A DNA stretch of 10,247 bases from Filomicrobium sp. (GTDB lineage Bacteria > Pseudomonadota > Alphaproteobacteria > Rhizobiales > Hyphomicrobiaceae), in assembly GCA_021775655.1 (NCBI GenBank), contig JAJFHK010000458.1, positions 1-10,247 on the forward strand, in the 5' to 3' direction. How positions within the stretch are numbered: the stretch's first letter is position 1; each line of letters starts with the position of its first letter. A model generated the notes under the pieces. The model was given only the letters and a program-made list of their open reading frames with translations, was not told the DNA's origin and did no database searches. The translations under genes and the position numbers were made by a program. Of the stretch, positions 1 to 7,500 are shown one piece after another.

Positions 1-1
1 A

Positions 2-1510
2 CCGGAACATGCCGAGCGTTGGCTTAAGACATTAAGTGGATCGCCGAAATCGCGCATTCTTCGTGACCTTCTCCGTTCTGTTTTGGCGGGCAGTAATTCA
101 GTGGGCGGACGCGATGGACAAGCCGCTGCTGCTGCATGGATTGACGCTCAGCTCCGGCTCGGCTTCGTTCAAGAAGCTGCTGCGTTTCAAATTCCTGGCG
201 GGGTCGATCCAGGGACCTCGGACTGGGCTGGGTTCGCATTGCGCCGTGCCGTCGCATTGGCTGCTCTCGGGCAAGATGAGCAAGCGTGTCGCGATGCTCG
301 GGACATTGTTGCCGTTGCCGATGGCCTGCCGGACAAAGACAAGGACCTAGGGATTCTGCTATCAGGTTACTGCGGCGCGCTGGCTGGCACATCGGCGGCG
401 GTTTCCCTTGCGGCGGATGTCGCTCGCGACCGGCCCGGATTTGATCCAGCGGGACTGGCAGGCCTCGAAGCGATGGCGCGTGGTTCGCGTCCGCGAATTC
501 CAGCTTCACTGAAGCTCTCGCCGCTGGCCTTTCGGGCGTTGCAAAAAGCGGGAGCCAGCCCAGATCAACTTATAGCGGCCAAGGTCGATGCAGCCCTGCT
601 GGCTTCCATACCTGCCGATACGACAATTCCGGCTGAAGCGCGCATCGAGGCTGCCGAAAAATCTGTTGGTGCGTTCATTCTGGCCCCGGAGCTTCTGGCC
701 AAGGCATATGCGGCTGCTCCTCGTGGCACTGACATCGAATCGATGCCGTCCGGTCGCGAAGCCGATACCGGCAACCCTGCGCTCCGTCGTGCTGGGCTAT
801 TCGTATCCGCAACGCGTCAACCGACACCGTTGCGAAAAGTCCGGTTGGTACGTGCTTTTCTCGATTCCAGCGCTAAGGCAGGTATCGCTATTCCGGCGTT
901 CGAAATCATGAGCGAGACCGTTGCCGGGATCAGACCGGTACAAGAAATTGGCTGGTTTGCAGAAACGGCCGTTGAAGTCCTTTTGATTGGCGGGCGGATC
1001 GATGAAGCCCGACAATGGTTGCGGCTGGCAGAAGGCACGGATCCGCGTGGCGCGCGGGCGCTTTCACATTGGGCCGCACTGGTCGACATTGCAGACCCGA
1101 GCCGGACGACTCGCCGTGGTGACAGTCTTGCTTCTCTCGAGAGCATGGCATTGCGCGGCGATTTCAGGCCTGCTGAGCTGCACCGACTCGCAACGGTTCT
1201 CGCTGCGCTGGACTATCAGGGTCCAATTACTCTTTGGGAGGCAGCCTGCCGAACGCCGCACCCGACTGATGGGTCGTTGCCGCCGACGGGTATACTTTCG
1301 GAGTTGCAGCAAGCGGCCAAATCGGGCGAGCATGCGAAGACGATTCTGCTAGTTGCCAACGCCATCGGGCCGGAGGGGCCTTCAGGCGCACACATGATTG
1401 CGCTCGGCGATGCGATCCGTGCGCTGAAGCGGGCCGGAATGGAGCGCGAAGCACGGCGCCTTGGACTTGAAGCGCTGTTTCTTGCCTGGCCACGGTCGGC
1501 GCAAGGTTGA
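2..1510 (+). CDS. Ala-rich helical protein of unknown function (5' end outside window)
   Basis: The reading frame is open from base 2 to a TGA at 1508-1510, giving 502 visible residues, so the gene starts left of the window. A TTG at 83 could be read as a start, but 27 codons upstream of it are also open and protein-like, so I do not take it as the start. The visible protein is rich in Ala, Leu, Arg and Glu, has almost no Cys, and looks like many short amphipathic helices, as in an alpha-solenoid or TPR-like fold. Examples are the stretches around 'AEARIEAAEKSVGAF', 'RKVRLVRAFLDSSAKAG' and 'GRIDEARQWLRLAEG'. I recall similar proteins next to xerD in rhizobia, sometimes under the misleading name 'antifreeze glycopeptide polyprotein'; this is from memory, not a search. 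No catalytic motif is visible, and the missing N-terminus hides any signal peptide. Function unknown. Confidence 0.75.
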   Translation, partial: PEHAERWLKTLSGSPKSRILRDLLRSVLAGSNSVGGRDGQAAAAAWIDAQLRLGFVQEAAAFQIPGGVDPGTSDWAGFALRRAVALAALGQDEQACRDARDIVAVADGLPDKDKDLGILLSGYCGALAGTSAAVSLAADVARDRPGFDPAGLAGLEAMARGSRPRIPASLKLSPLAFRALQKAGASPDQLIAAKVDAALLASIPADTTIPAEARIEAAEKSVGAFILAPELLAKAYAAAPRGTDIESMPSGREADTGNPALRRAGLFVSATRQPTPLRKVRLVRAFLDSSAKAGIAIPAFEIMSETVAGIRPVQEIGWFAETAVEVLLIGGRIDEARQWLRLAEGTDPRGARALSHWAALVDIADPSRTTRRGDSLASLESMALRGDFRPAELHRLATVLAALDYQGPITLWEAACRTPHPTDGSLPPTGILSELQQAAKSGEHAKTILLVANAIGPEGPSGAHMIALGDAIRALKRAGMEREARRLGLEALFLAWPRSAQG

Positions 1511-1529
1511 CTTTAGAAGTCATGTTCGC

Positions 1530-1545
1530 CGTCCATATTTGGACG
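1530..1545. repeat. Perfect 6-bp inverted repeat between the first gene and xerD
   Basis: CGTCCA at 1530-1535 and TGGACG at 1540-1545 pair perfectly around a TATT loop. It lies 19 bases after the stop of the upstream gene and about 65 bases before the preferred xerD start. No T-run follows it, so it is not a standard intrinsic terminator. It could be a weak processing or termination hairpin, or a protein-binding palindrome. Confidence 0.45.
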
Positions 1546-1610
1546 TAGCTGTGTTGGTTTGATGCGTGACAGCGTAATCCCAGATGCGCCGCAAGCTGAC
1601 AGAGGCAGAC

Positions 1611-2576
1611 ATGGCAGACGCCGCCGTCACATCCGATAGCCAGTTTATCGAATTATTCCTGGACATGCTGGCTGCCGAGCGCGGTGCTGCGGCAAACACG
1701 CTGGCCGCTTATCGCCGGGATCTCGATCATGCGGGCCAAGCTTTCCGGCATTCAGGAGTGAGCCTTACTTCGGCCAATTCAGGCAGCGTTGCCGGTTTTC
1801 TGCATGGTCTCGGAGAGGAAGGACTGGCGCCTTCGACGCGAGCTCGAAAACTTTCGGCACTGCGCCAATTCTACAGGTTCCTGCTCGCAGAGGGCTTGAT
1901 CGACGAAGACCCCTGTCACGGATTTGCCGGTCCCAAGAAAGCGCGTGCGCTACCGAAAACGCTTTCGATCAAAGAGGTCGACGGGTTGATCGAGACGGCG
2001 CGGGCCCGCTGCGCCAACTCGTATGGTGCGGAGCGTTATCGAGCGGTTCGGCTTTATTGTCTGCTTGAAGTGCTTTATGCATCAGGCTTGCGCGTTTCCG
2101 AGTTGGTCTCGTTGCCGCGCGATGTATTGCGTGGGGATGCAAGGGTTCTAACCGTGAAGGGCAAGGGCGGTCGGGAACGCATGGTGCCGCTGTCATCGTC
2201 TGCGGTCACTGCGCTCAAAGGCTTCCTATCGCTTGGCCAATCGGAGGACGATGACCTTTCGCAGACTGTCGGGACACGCTGGTTGTTTCCATCGAAAAGT
2301 GTACAGGGACATCTTACGCGCCAGCGATTCGCACAGGACCTGAAGGAGCTTGCCGAAGAAGCCGGTCTCGATCCCGAGCGTGTCAGTCCGCATGTATTGC
2401 GCCATGCCTTCGCCAGCCATTTACTCGATCGCGGCGCAGATTTGCGGGCTGTGCAGCAGCTGCTTGGGCATGCCGATATTTCAACGACGGAAATCTATAC
2501 GCATGTTTTGCAGGAGCGGCTTAAGGCGCTTGTCGAGCAGCATCATCCGCTGGCGGTAAGACCGGATGGAGAATAA
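1611..2576 (+). CDS. xerD: Tyrosine recombinase XerD
   Basis: Site-specific tyrosine recombinase which, with XerC, resolves chromosome dimers at dif under FtsK control in the cytoplasm (family knowledge). From the ATG at 1611 the protein has 321 residues. The N-terminal SAM-like core-binding domain is about residues 10-100 (hallmark 'ERGAAANTLAAYRRDL'). The catalytic domain follows with all expected residues visible: Arg161 in 'ASGLRVSEL', Lys185 in 'VKGKGGRERMVPL', His261 and Arg264 in 'HVLRHAFASHLL', His287 in 'LLGHADIS' and nucleophile Tyr296 in 'EIYTHV'. I chose 1611 because AGAGG lies 5 bases upstream; an in-frame ATG at 1584 adds nine residues but has no clear ribosome binding site. XerD rather than XerC is favoured by overall likeness and by recalled rhizobial gene order; XerC is the alternative. 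It may be co-transcribed with the upstream gene. An extra segment near residues 208-222 (acidic EDDD) is typical of alphaproteobacterial versions. Confidence 0.93.
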   Translation: MADAAVTSDSQFIELFLDMLAAERGAAANTLAAYRRDLDHAGQAFRHSGVSLTSANSGSVAGFLHGLGEEGLAPSTRARKLSALRQFYRFLLAEGLIDEDPCHGFAGPKKARALPKTLSIKEVDGLIETARARCANSYGAERYRAVRLYCLLEVLYASGLRVSELVSLPRDVLRGDARVLTVKGKGGRERMVPLSSSAVTALKGFLSLGQSEDDDLSQTVGTRWLFPSKSVQGHLTRQRFAQDLKELAEEAGLDPERVSPHVLRHAFASHLLDRGADLRAVQQLLGHADISTTEIYTHVLQERLKALVEQHHPLAVRPDGE

Positions 2577-2617
2577 AAGAAAAAGCGCCCCAAGCGTGAG
2601 CCCGGCGCGCAATTTTT
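2577..2617. terminator. Possible bidirectional intrinsic terminator between xerD and rpmB
   Basis: GCGCC (2585-2589) pairs with GGCGC (2604-2608). The stem is preceded by an A-rich run (2577-2584) and followed after GCAA by five T (2613-2617). The genes on both sides point toward it, so the A run can act as the U tract for rpmB and the T run for xerD. The stem is only 5 bp with a 14-base loop, so it is modest in strength. Confidence 0.55.
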
Positions 2618-2649
2618 CGTTTCGTTTCTTATTATAGTTTTATTCCTGG

Positions 2650-2955
2650 TCAGGCTGCGGCTTCTTCAGCTGCATCCTTTTTGGCCTTCTTCAGATCGCG
2701 CTTAATTTTGAGAACGCGCTCAGAGAGTTCAGAATCTTTTGCCTTCAGAAGGTAGGCGTCGAGACCGCCACGGTGTTCGACCGTCTTAAGCCCGTGAGCT
2801 GAAACCCGGAGGCGATACTTCTGGCCGAGGACATCGCTCATCAAAGTGACGTGGCATAGGTTCGGGTTGAACTTGCGCTTCGACTTGTTTTCGGCGTGGC
2901 TGCGGTTCTGGCCCGAAAGCGGGAGTTTGCCCGTCAGTTCGCATTGCCTGGTCAT
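2650..2955 (-). CDS. rpmB: 50S ribosomal protein bL28
   Basis: Structural protein of the large ribosomal subunit. The 101-residue product begins '[29 protein letters not shown]' in sense, and the family landmarks are clear: 'CELTGK' at 5-10, '[11 protein letters not shown]' at 19-29, 'PNL' then Cys34, and '[23 protein letters not shown]' at 48-70. The C-terminal 'KAKD.ELS' followed by a Lys/Glu/Ala helix matches alphaproteobacterial bL28, which is longer than the roughly 78-residue E. coli protein. The start is fixed by a near-perfect ribosome binding site: AGGAGAGG on the minus strand (plus positions 2962-2969), 6 bases before the ATG. It converges with xerD and diverges from the DUF3108 gene. 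A possible -10-like TATATG (minus strand, 2993-2988) has only a poorly spaced -35 candidate (CTGACA, 20-base spacer), so I do not call a promoter. Confidence 0.97.
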   Translation of the reverse strand: MTRQCELTGKLPLSGQNRSHAENKSKRKFNPNLCHVTLMSDVLGQKYRLRVSAHGLKTVEHRGGLDAYLLKAKDSELSERVLKIKRDLKKAKKDAAEEAAA

Positions 2956-3037
2956 ATTGTGCCTCTCCTGGCGCTGCAGGCCCGATACATATAGGCGCGC
3001 GCCGGTTGTCGTATGTCAGCGATGACGAAAATGAATA

Positions 3038-3060
3038 GCCCGCCGGCGCGGCCAGCGGGC
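3038..3060. repeat. GC-rich hairpin in the rpmB/DUF3108 divergent region
   Basis: GCCCGC (3038-3043) pairs with GCGGGC (3055-3060). Inside, after one C/A mismatch, GGC (3045-3047) pairs with GCC (3051-3053) around a GCG loop, giving nine base pairs in 23 bases. No T-run follows on the plus strand; on the minus strand the following bases are T-rich but interrupted. No minus-strand gene ends here, so a terminator role is unlikely. Nearby, a 10-bp alternating GC palindrome (2994-3003) sits beside the AT-rich TATATG. Together they may be part of the rpmB control region; role unknown. Confidence 0.4.
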
Positions 3061-3259
3061 AAGAGTGGGATTTAGTAACGGAGAGAGGCCGGTCGCGTCA
3101 AGAGGTGTGAGTGCTAACCCCATTGTTTCGGAACCGAACGGTACTAAGCGGATTATTAACCAAGGGCGGCTAAGGTCGAGGCCAGTTCGTATGTTGTGTC
3201 AGTCCCCAGGTTGCCTTTTTTGGCGGTTATGGGCCCGCGTTTACGGGAATTTTTGCGTA

Positions 3260-4225
3260 ATGTCCAAAAGCGTCGATCGTGGTTCTTTGTTGCCAACACT
3301 TCCTAAAGTCGTGTTGGGCCGGGTGCCAACAGTGGGTCGGGCTTCGGTGCCCAAAGTCCTTAAATCCCTGTTGGGCCGGACCGCCCAAGTAGGAATTTTG
3401 CCCGCGTCGTTGTCGCTGGCAGTCCTGGCTGTCTTCACAACTTCAGCTTCGAGCGCGCCGGCTCGCATGCCTGAAAAGGTCGAGGCGGTCTACACGATAT
3501 CTTTCAACGGCTTCAACATCGGCAGCTTCAGTTTTGAAGCAAGCCTTGAGGGGAAGTCCTATACGCTTAATGGCGATGCGGAACTTTCCGCGTTGCTTGG
3601 CGCTTTTAAGTGGCGCGGAATCTCGCGAGCCTCGGGGCGCGTTTCAGGCAATCGGCCAAAGCCTTCCGATTATTCGCTTGCTTTTAAGGGCACCGGACGG
3701 AGCGGGTCGATCAATGTCGGCTTTGATGGCAGGGGTGTGAAATCAGCGACTATCGTGCCGCCGATCCCGGTGGCATATGATGAAATTCCACTGCAGCGTA
3801 AGCATCTTAGTGGCGCGCTCGATCCGCTGACAGCGGTGATGGCTTTGACCTTCGGCACAGCTTCCGACCCGTGCGGCCGCAGGCTGGCAATCTTCGATGG
3901 CAAGCAGCGCTTCGATCTGCAACTCAAAAAACGTGGTGTCCGGGCCGCGAATATATTTCCAGGCGAGACCCGTTCACGTGGTGAAAATGTGGTCTGCTCG
4001 GTCGACTACCGCCCGCTTGGCGGTTTCCGTATGACGCCTCAGACGGAACAGTTGGCAAAGTCGACGGGTATCGAAATATCCATGCTGCCAGTTTCGAGCT
4101 CCAACGTTGCCGTGCCGCAGGAAGTGCGCATCCCGACGGGTGTCGGCAGCGTTATCCTCAGTGCTGAAAAAATCACAATCACCGATGGTTCCAGGCGCAA
4201 AGTTGCTCTGCTCGCTGGAAACTGA
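3260..4225 (+). CDS. DUF3108 domain-containing exported protein
   Basis: From the ATG at 3260 the product has 321 residues. A basic N-terminal stretch of about 45 residues is followed by a hydrophobic core near residues 46-59 ('ILPASLSLAVLAVF') and small residues 'TSASSAPA', with likely cleavage near 66-68, so I infer export to the periplasm. The mature part starts 'EKVEAVYTISFNGFNIGSF' and runs as alternating beta-like strands ('YTLNGDAEL', 'SDYSLAFKG', 'SINVGFDGRGV', 'AVMALTF', 'RRLAIFDGKQRFDLQL'). That pattern is DUF3108, an alphaproteobacterial family with no assigned biochemical role that I know of. Two Cys (in 'DPCGRR' and 'VVCSVDY') could form a disulfide. The start is uncertain: the frame stays open back to a GTG at 3065, the ribosome binding site at 3260 is weak, and later in-frame GTG codons such as 3347 would give a normal-length signal peptide. 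A strong terminator follows. Confidence 0.8.
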   Translation: MSKSVDRGSLLPTLPKVVLGRVPTVGRASVPKVLKSLLGRTAQVGILPASLSLAVLAVFTTSASSAPARMPEKVEAVYTISFNGFNIGSFSFEASLEGKSYTLNGDAELSALLGAFKWRGISRASGRVSGNRPKPSDYSLAFKGTGRSGSINVGFDGRGVKSATIVPPIPVAYDEIPLQRKHLSGALDPLTAVMALTFGTASDPCGRRLAIFDGKQRFDLQLKKRGVRAANIFPGETRSRGENVVCSVDYRPLGGFRMTPQTEQLAKSTGIEISMLPVSSSNVAVPQEVRIPTGVGSVILSAEKITITDGSRRKVALLAGN

Positions 4226-4266
4226 ACTCGAACGCCAAACTCAGGCCATTGCCTGCGCTCGATAAG

Positions 4267-4307
4267 ACGGTGGATCGCACACGCGATTCGCCGTTTTCTC
4301 GTCTTTT
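4267..4307 (+). terminator. Strong intrinsic terminator after the DUF3108 gene
   Basis: Positions 4267-4278 and 4283-4294 form a continuous 12-bp stem, including two G-U pairs, around an ACAC loop. A T-rich tail follows at 4294-4307 (TTTT, then CTCG, then TCTTTT). It lies 42 bases after the stop codon at 4223-4225. This separates the DUF3108 transcript from the helicase gene, which therefore needs its own promoter between about 4308 and 4585. Confidence 0.8.
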
Positions 4308-4585
4308 ACCCCTATCAAAATAGGCGTAGCCTACCGTAGCCTACGTCAGAAAGTGTGCGCGGGACTTGATCTTGACGGCGCTCTGGGGCAATCGAGCACG
4401 GGCGAGACGAGGTTGAGCCTCTATTGCGCCTGCCCGACCGACCACATGTCTGTCGGGCAAGAGGGGCCGCGATGCCCTAGCTGAACGCATGTACCTTAGG
4501 GACGTGCACTTCAAAGGTTCCACCAACCTTATGCCAATTTCGAAGGCGATCCTGTCGGCTCCGGAAAACTGGAGGGGCTCCTCTC
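4308..4585 (+). other. Non-coding region upstream of the helicase gene, with hairpin 4431-4459
   Basis: No convincing gene lies here. TGCCCGAC (4431-4438) pairs perfectly with GTCGGGCA (4452-4459), and GAC/GTC pair inside it (4440-4442 with 4448-4450). No T-run follows, so it is not an intrinsic terminator. A second possible pairing is GCAAT (4388-4392) with ATTGC (4423-4427). TTGACG at 4372-4377 resembles a -35 box, but I find no acceptable -10 at the right distance. The helicase ribosome binding site, GGAGG at 4571-4575, is 10 bases from the ATG; its GGAG can pair with CTCC at 4579-4582, a small stem that might limit ribosome access. The tandem repeat at 4325-4344 is listed separately. Confidence 0.5.
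4321..4345. repeat. Tandem 10-bp repeat overlapping an inverted repeat
   Basis: CGTAGCCTAC occurs twice back to back, at 4325-4334 and 4335-4344, with no mismatch. The first copy also closes a small inverted repeat with the preceding bases: TAGGC (4321-4325) against GCCTA (4329-4333). The spacing of exactly one helical turn would put the two copies on the same face of the DNA, as in many operators. It lies just past the DUF3108 terminator and about 240 bases before the helicase start. No known regulator site is recognised. Confidence 0.6.
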
Positions 4586-7500
4586 ATGGGTAACCATCTC
4601 GACACCCGCATCCGTCACGTTACGGCGGTTCTGGGCCCCACCAATACCGGCAAGACGCATCTGGCGATTGAACGCATGCTGGAGCACGAGACAGGCATGA
4701 TTGGCCTGCCGCTTCGGCTTCTTGCGCGCGAAGTCTACGACAAGATCGGTAATCGCATTGGGTTCGACAAAGTCGCGCTGATCACGGGCGAGGAAAAGAT
4801 CAAGCCGGAGCGAGCGCGATTCTGGGTGTCGACGGTCGAAGCGATGCCGCGCGAGATCGAAGTTGATTTCCTGGCGATTGATGAAGTGCAGCTTGCCGCC
4901 GATCCTGAACGTGGTCACGTCTTCACTGACCGGCTGCTTCATTCGCGCGGGCGGCAGGAAACTTTTCTGCTCGGTGCGCAAACCATCCGCGATGTGATCC
5001 AGGATATTATTCCGGGCGCCAATTTCATTTCGCGACCGAGGCTGTCGCGGCTGACCTACTCAGGTCAAAAGAAGATCACGCGGTTGCCGACGCGTTCGGC
5101 TGTCGTCGCGTTTTCTGCAAGCGAGGTGTATTCGATTGCGGAACTCATCCGGCGCCAGCGTGGCGGGGCTGCTGTCGTACTTGGAGCTCTCAGTCCCAGA
5201 ACGCGCAATGCGCAAGTTGCGTTGTACCAGTCCGGCGATGTCGACTTTCTGGTTGCCACGGATGCAATCGGCATGGGGCTCAATCTCGATGTCGATCACG
5301 TTGCCTTTTCTGCTGTGCGCAAATTCGACGGTCAGAATCATCGCAACTTGACGCCGGCGGAACTCGGACAGATCGCAGGCCGCGCTGGGCGCCATATGAA
5401 TGATGGCACTTTCGGCGTGACTGGTGCAGCAGAACCTTTCGAGTCCGATCTCATCGAGCGGCTGGAGACGCACATTTTCGAACCAATCCGGGTGCTGCAG
5501 TGGCGCAACCGGGATCTCAGTTTCGCTTCAGTTGATGCATTGCTGGAAAGTTTGCGGCAATTGCCCAACGAGCCGCGATTGATGCGAGCGCGCTCCGCGG
5601 ACGATGTCGAGACGCTGGAAGCTTTGTGCCGCGACCCTGAGATCGTCGATATGGCCAAGGGGCCAGCGGCAGTCGATAAGCTATGGGACTTCTGTCAGGT
5701 GCCCGATTACCGCAAAATCTCGAGCGCTAGCCACGCCGAGATGATTGGGACGCTTTATAAATTCGTGATGAATGGTGACGGTTTTATTCCCGAGGACTGG
5801 TTCACCAAACAAGTCTCACTCGCAGACCGCACCGATGGGGATATCGACACGCTCGCCACACGCATTGCGCATATTCGCACCTGGACATTCGTTTCGAACC
5901 GGCGCGATTGGTTAAAGGATCCAGAACACTGGCAGACACGCACCCGTGAAATCGAGGATGCGCTGTCCGATGCAATGCACGAACAGCTGACTCAGAGGTT
6001 TGTCGACAAGCGCACAAGCGCGCTGATGAAAGGCATGCGTGATAAAGAGGAGTTGAGTGCAGAAATTGGCGAAGACGGGTCAGTGAGCGTCGAGAATCAC
6101 TATGTCGGCCGTCTCAACGGGTTCCGATTTGCCCCCGAAACACATTCGGAGAGCCTTGATGGGAAGGCGACCCGGCACGCTGCTGCGCAGGTCTTGTCGC
6201 GCGAACTTTCTATGCGGGCCCGGCGTGTGGTTGCGGCCAAGCTCGAAGCGTTCAAGCTGTCGCGCAGCGGTATGGTGTTGTGGAAGGACGAAGAGATCGG
6301 GAAGGTTGAAGCAGGAGAAGATTCCCTGCGGCCGAATGTGACGCTGCTATGTGACGAACATATTTCTGCACCCGACAAAGATAAGGTGCAGGCCCGTCTC
6401 GATAAGTGGATTGAGGAAATCGTTTCCGAGCGTATGGGGCAGCTGAAGGAGCTTGGTGCGGCTGAAGACGTGTCGGGCTTGTCGCGAGGGATTGCATTCC
6501 AGTTGAAGGAAAAGTTCGGCATCCTGAAGCGCGAGGACGTTGCCGAAGAGGTCAAATCGCTCGACCAACCTTCGCGCGCTCAATTGCGTAAATACGGGGT
6601 GCGGTTCGGGGCCTTTAACATTTATCTGCCGATGCAGCTGAAGCCGGCAGCTGCCGAACTGGCTGCAACGTTCTGGTTGCTCAAACACGGTAGCGAACAC
6701 GGGCTTGATCTCAATGCGTTGCCCGAACCGCCGCGTGCTGGACTAACTTCGGTCGCAGCAGACCCAGCAACCCCGGAAGCCTACTACCGGGCATTCGGCT
6801 TTCACCTTTGTGGGCCACGTGCGGTGCGCCTGGACATACTTGAGCGGCTTGCTGATTTGATACGGCCGCTAGTCGCCTGGAGAGCGAGGGAAGGTAACAA
6901 CACGGAGGCACCAAACGGTGCAACGGGCGACGGCGGGTTCACGGTCATTCCGGAGATGATGTCGATTCTCGGTTGCTCACCATCTGAGCTTGGAAACGTT
7001 CTGAACGCTCTAGGTTTCAGAGTGGAACGCAAGCCAAAGCCGGAAGTAGCTGCTGAGGATGCGAAAGCAAGCAAATCTACGGCTTCGACGGCTACAGCAA
7101 ATGAGTCCGGAGATGAGGAAAAAGCCGCAGTTACGAGTTCAGGATCCGTTGCCGCACCGGCTGTGGAAGTTGGGGCAGAAAGTGCAGGCGTTGGCGATGA
7201 AGTTTCCGCGCCTAAAGAAGACGTGGCTGCCGGCAACAGCGGTAGCGGTGATCCCGCACCGGTCGCGGCAGATCTGAAGCTTGATATCGAAGATTCTCAA
7301 GCAACAGAAACGTCTGACAATATTACTGCGAAAGCGACAGATTCCGAGGCTATAAGTTCTTCTGTCGATGGTGGACAGGCAGAGGGAGTGGATGGCCCTG
7401 AAGGTGCTGCTTCTGAAGATGGCACGCTGGCAGCAGTGGATGCGGTCGGGCCGGAAGAAGAGGCATTTATTGAGATCTGGCGGCCGCGGCGGCATCGCAA

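Noticed and set aside
36..350. Plus-strand frame of 104 codons at the left edge
   Set aside because: It overlaps the longer frame that runs from the window edge to 1510 and reads like out-of-frame sequence.
1584..1610. ATG at 1584 as the xerD start
   Set aside because: It has no visible ribosome binding site, while the ATG at 1611 has AGAGG at good spacing. The longer form remains possible.
4372..4400. TTGACG as a -35 box for the helicase gene
   Set aside because: No acceptable -10 sequence exists 15-19 bases downstream, so no promoter is called.
4529..5473. Minus-strand open frames of 150 and 137 codons opposite the helicase core
   Set aside because: They overlap the conserved helicase motifs on the plus strand and show no domain or ribosome binding site.
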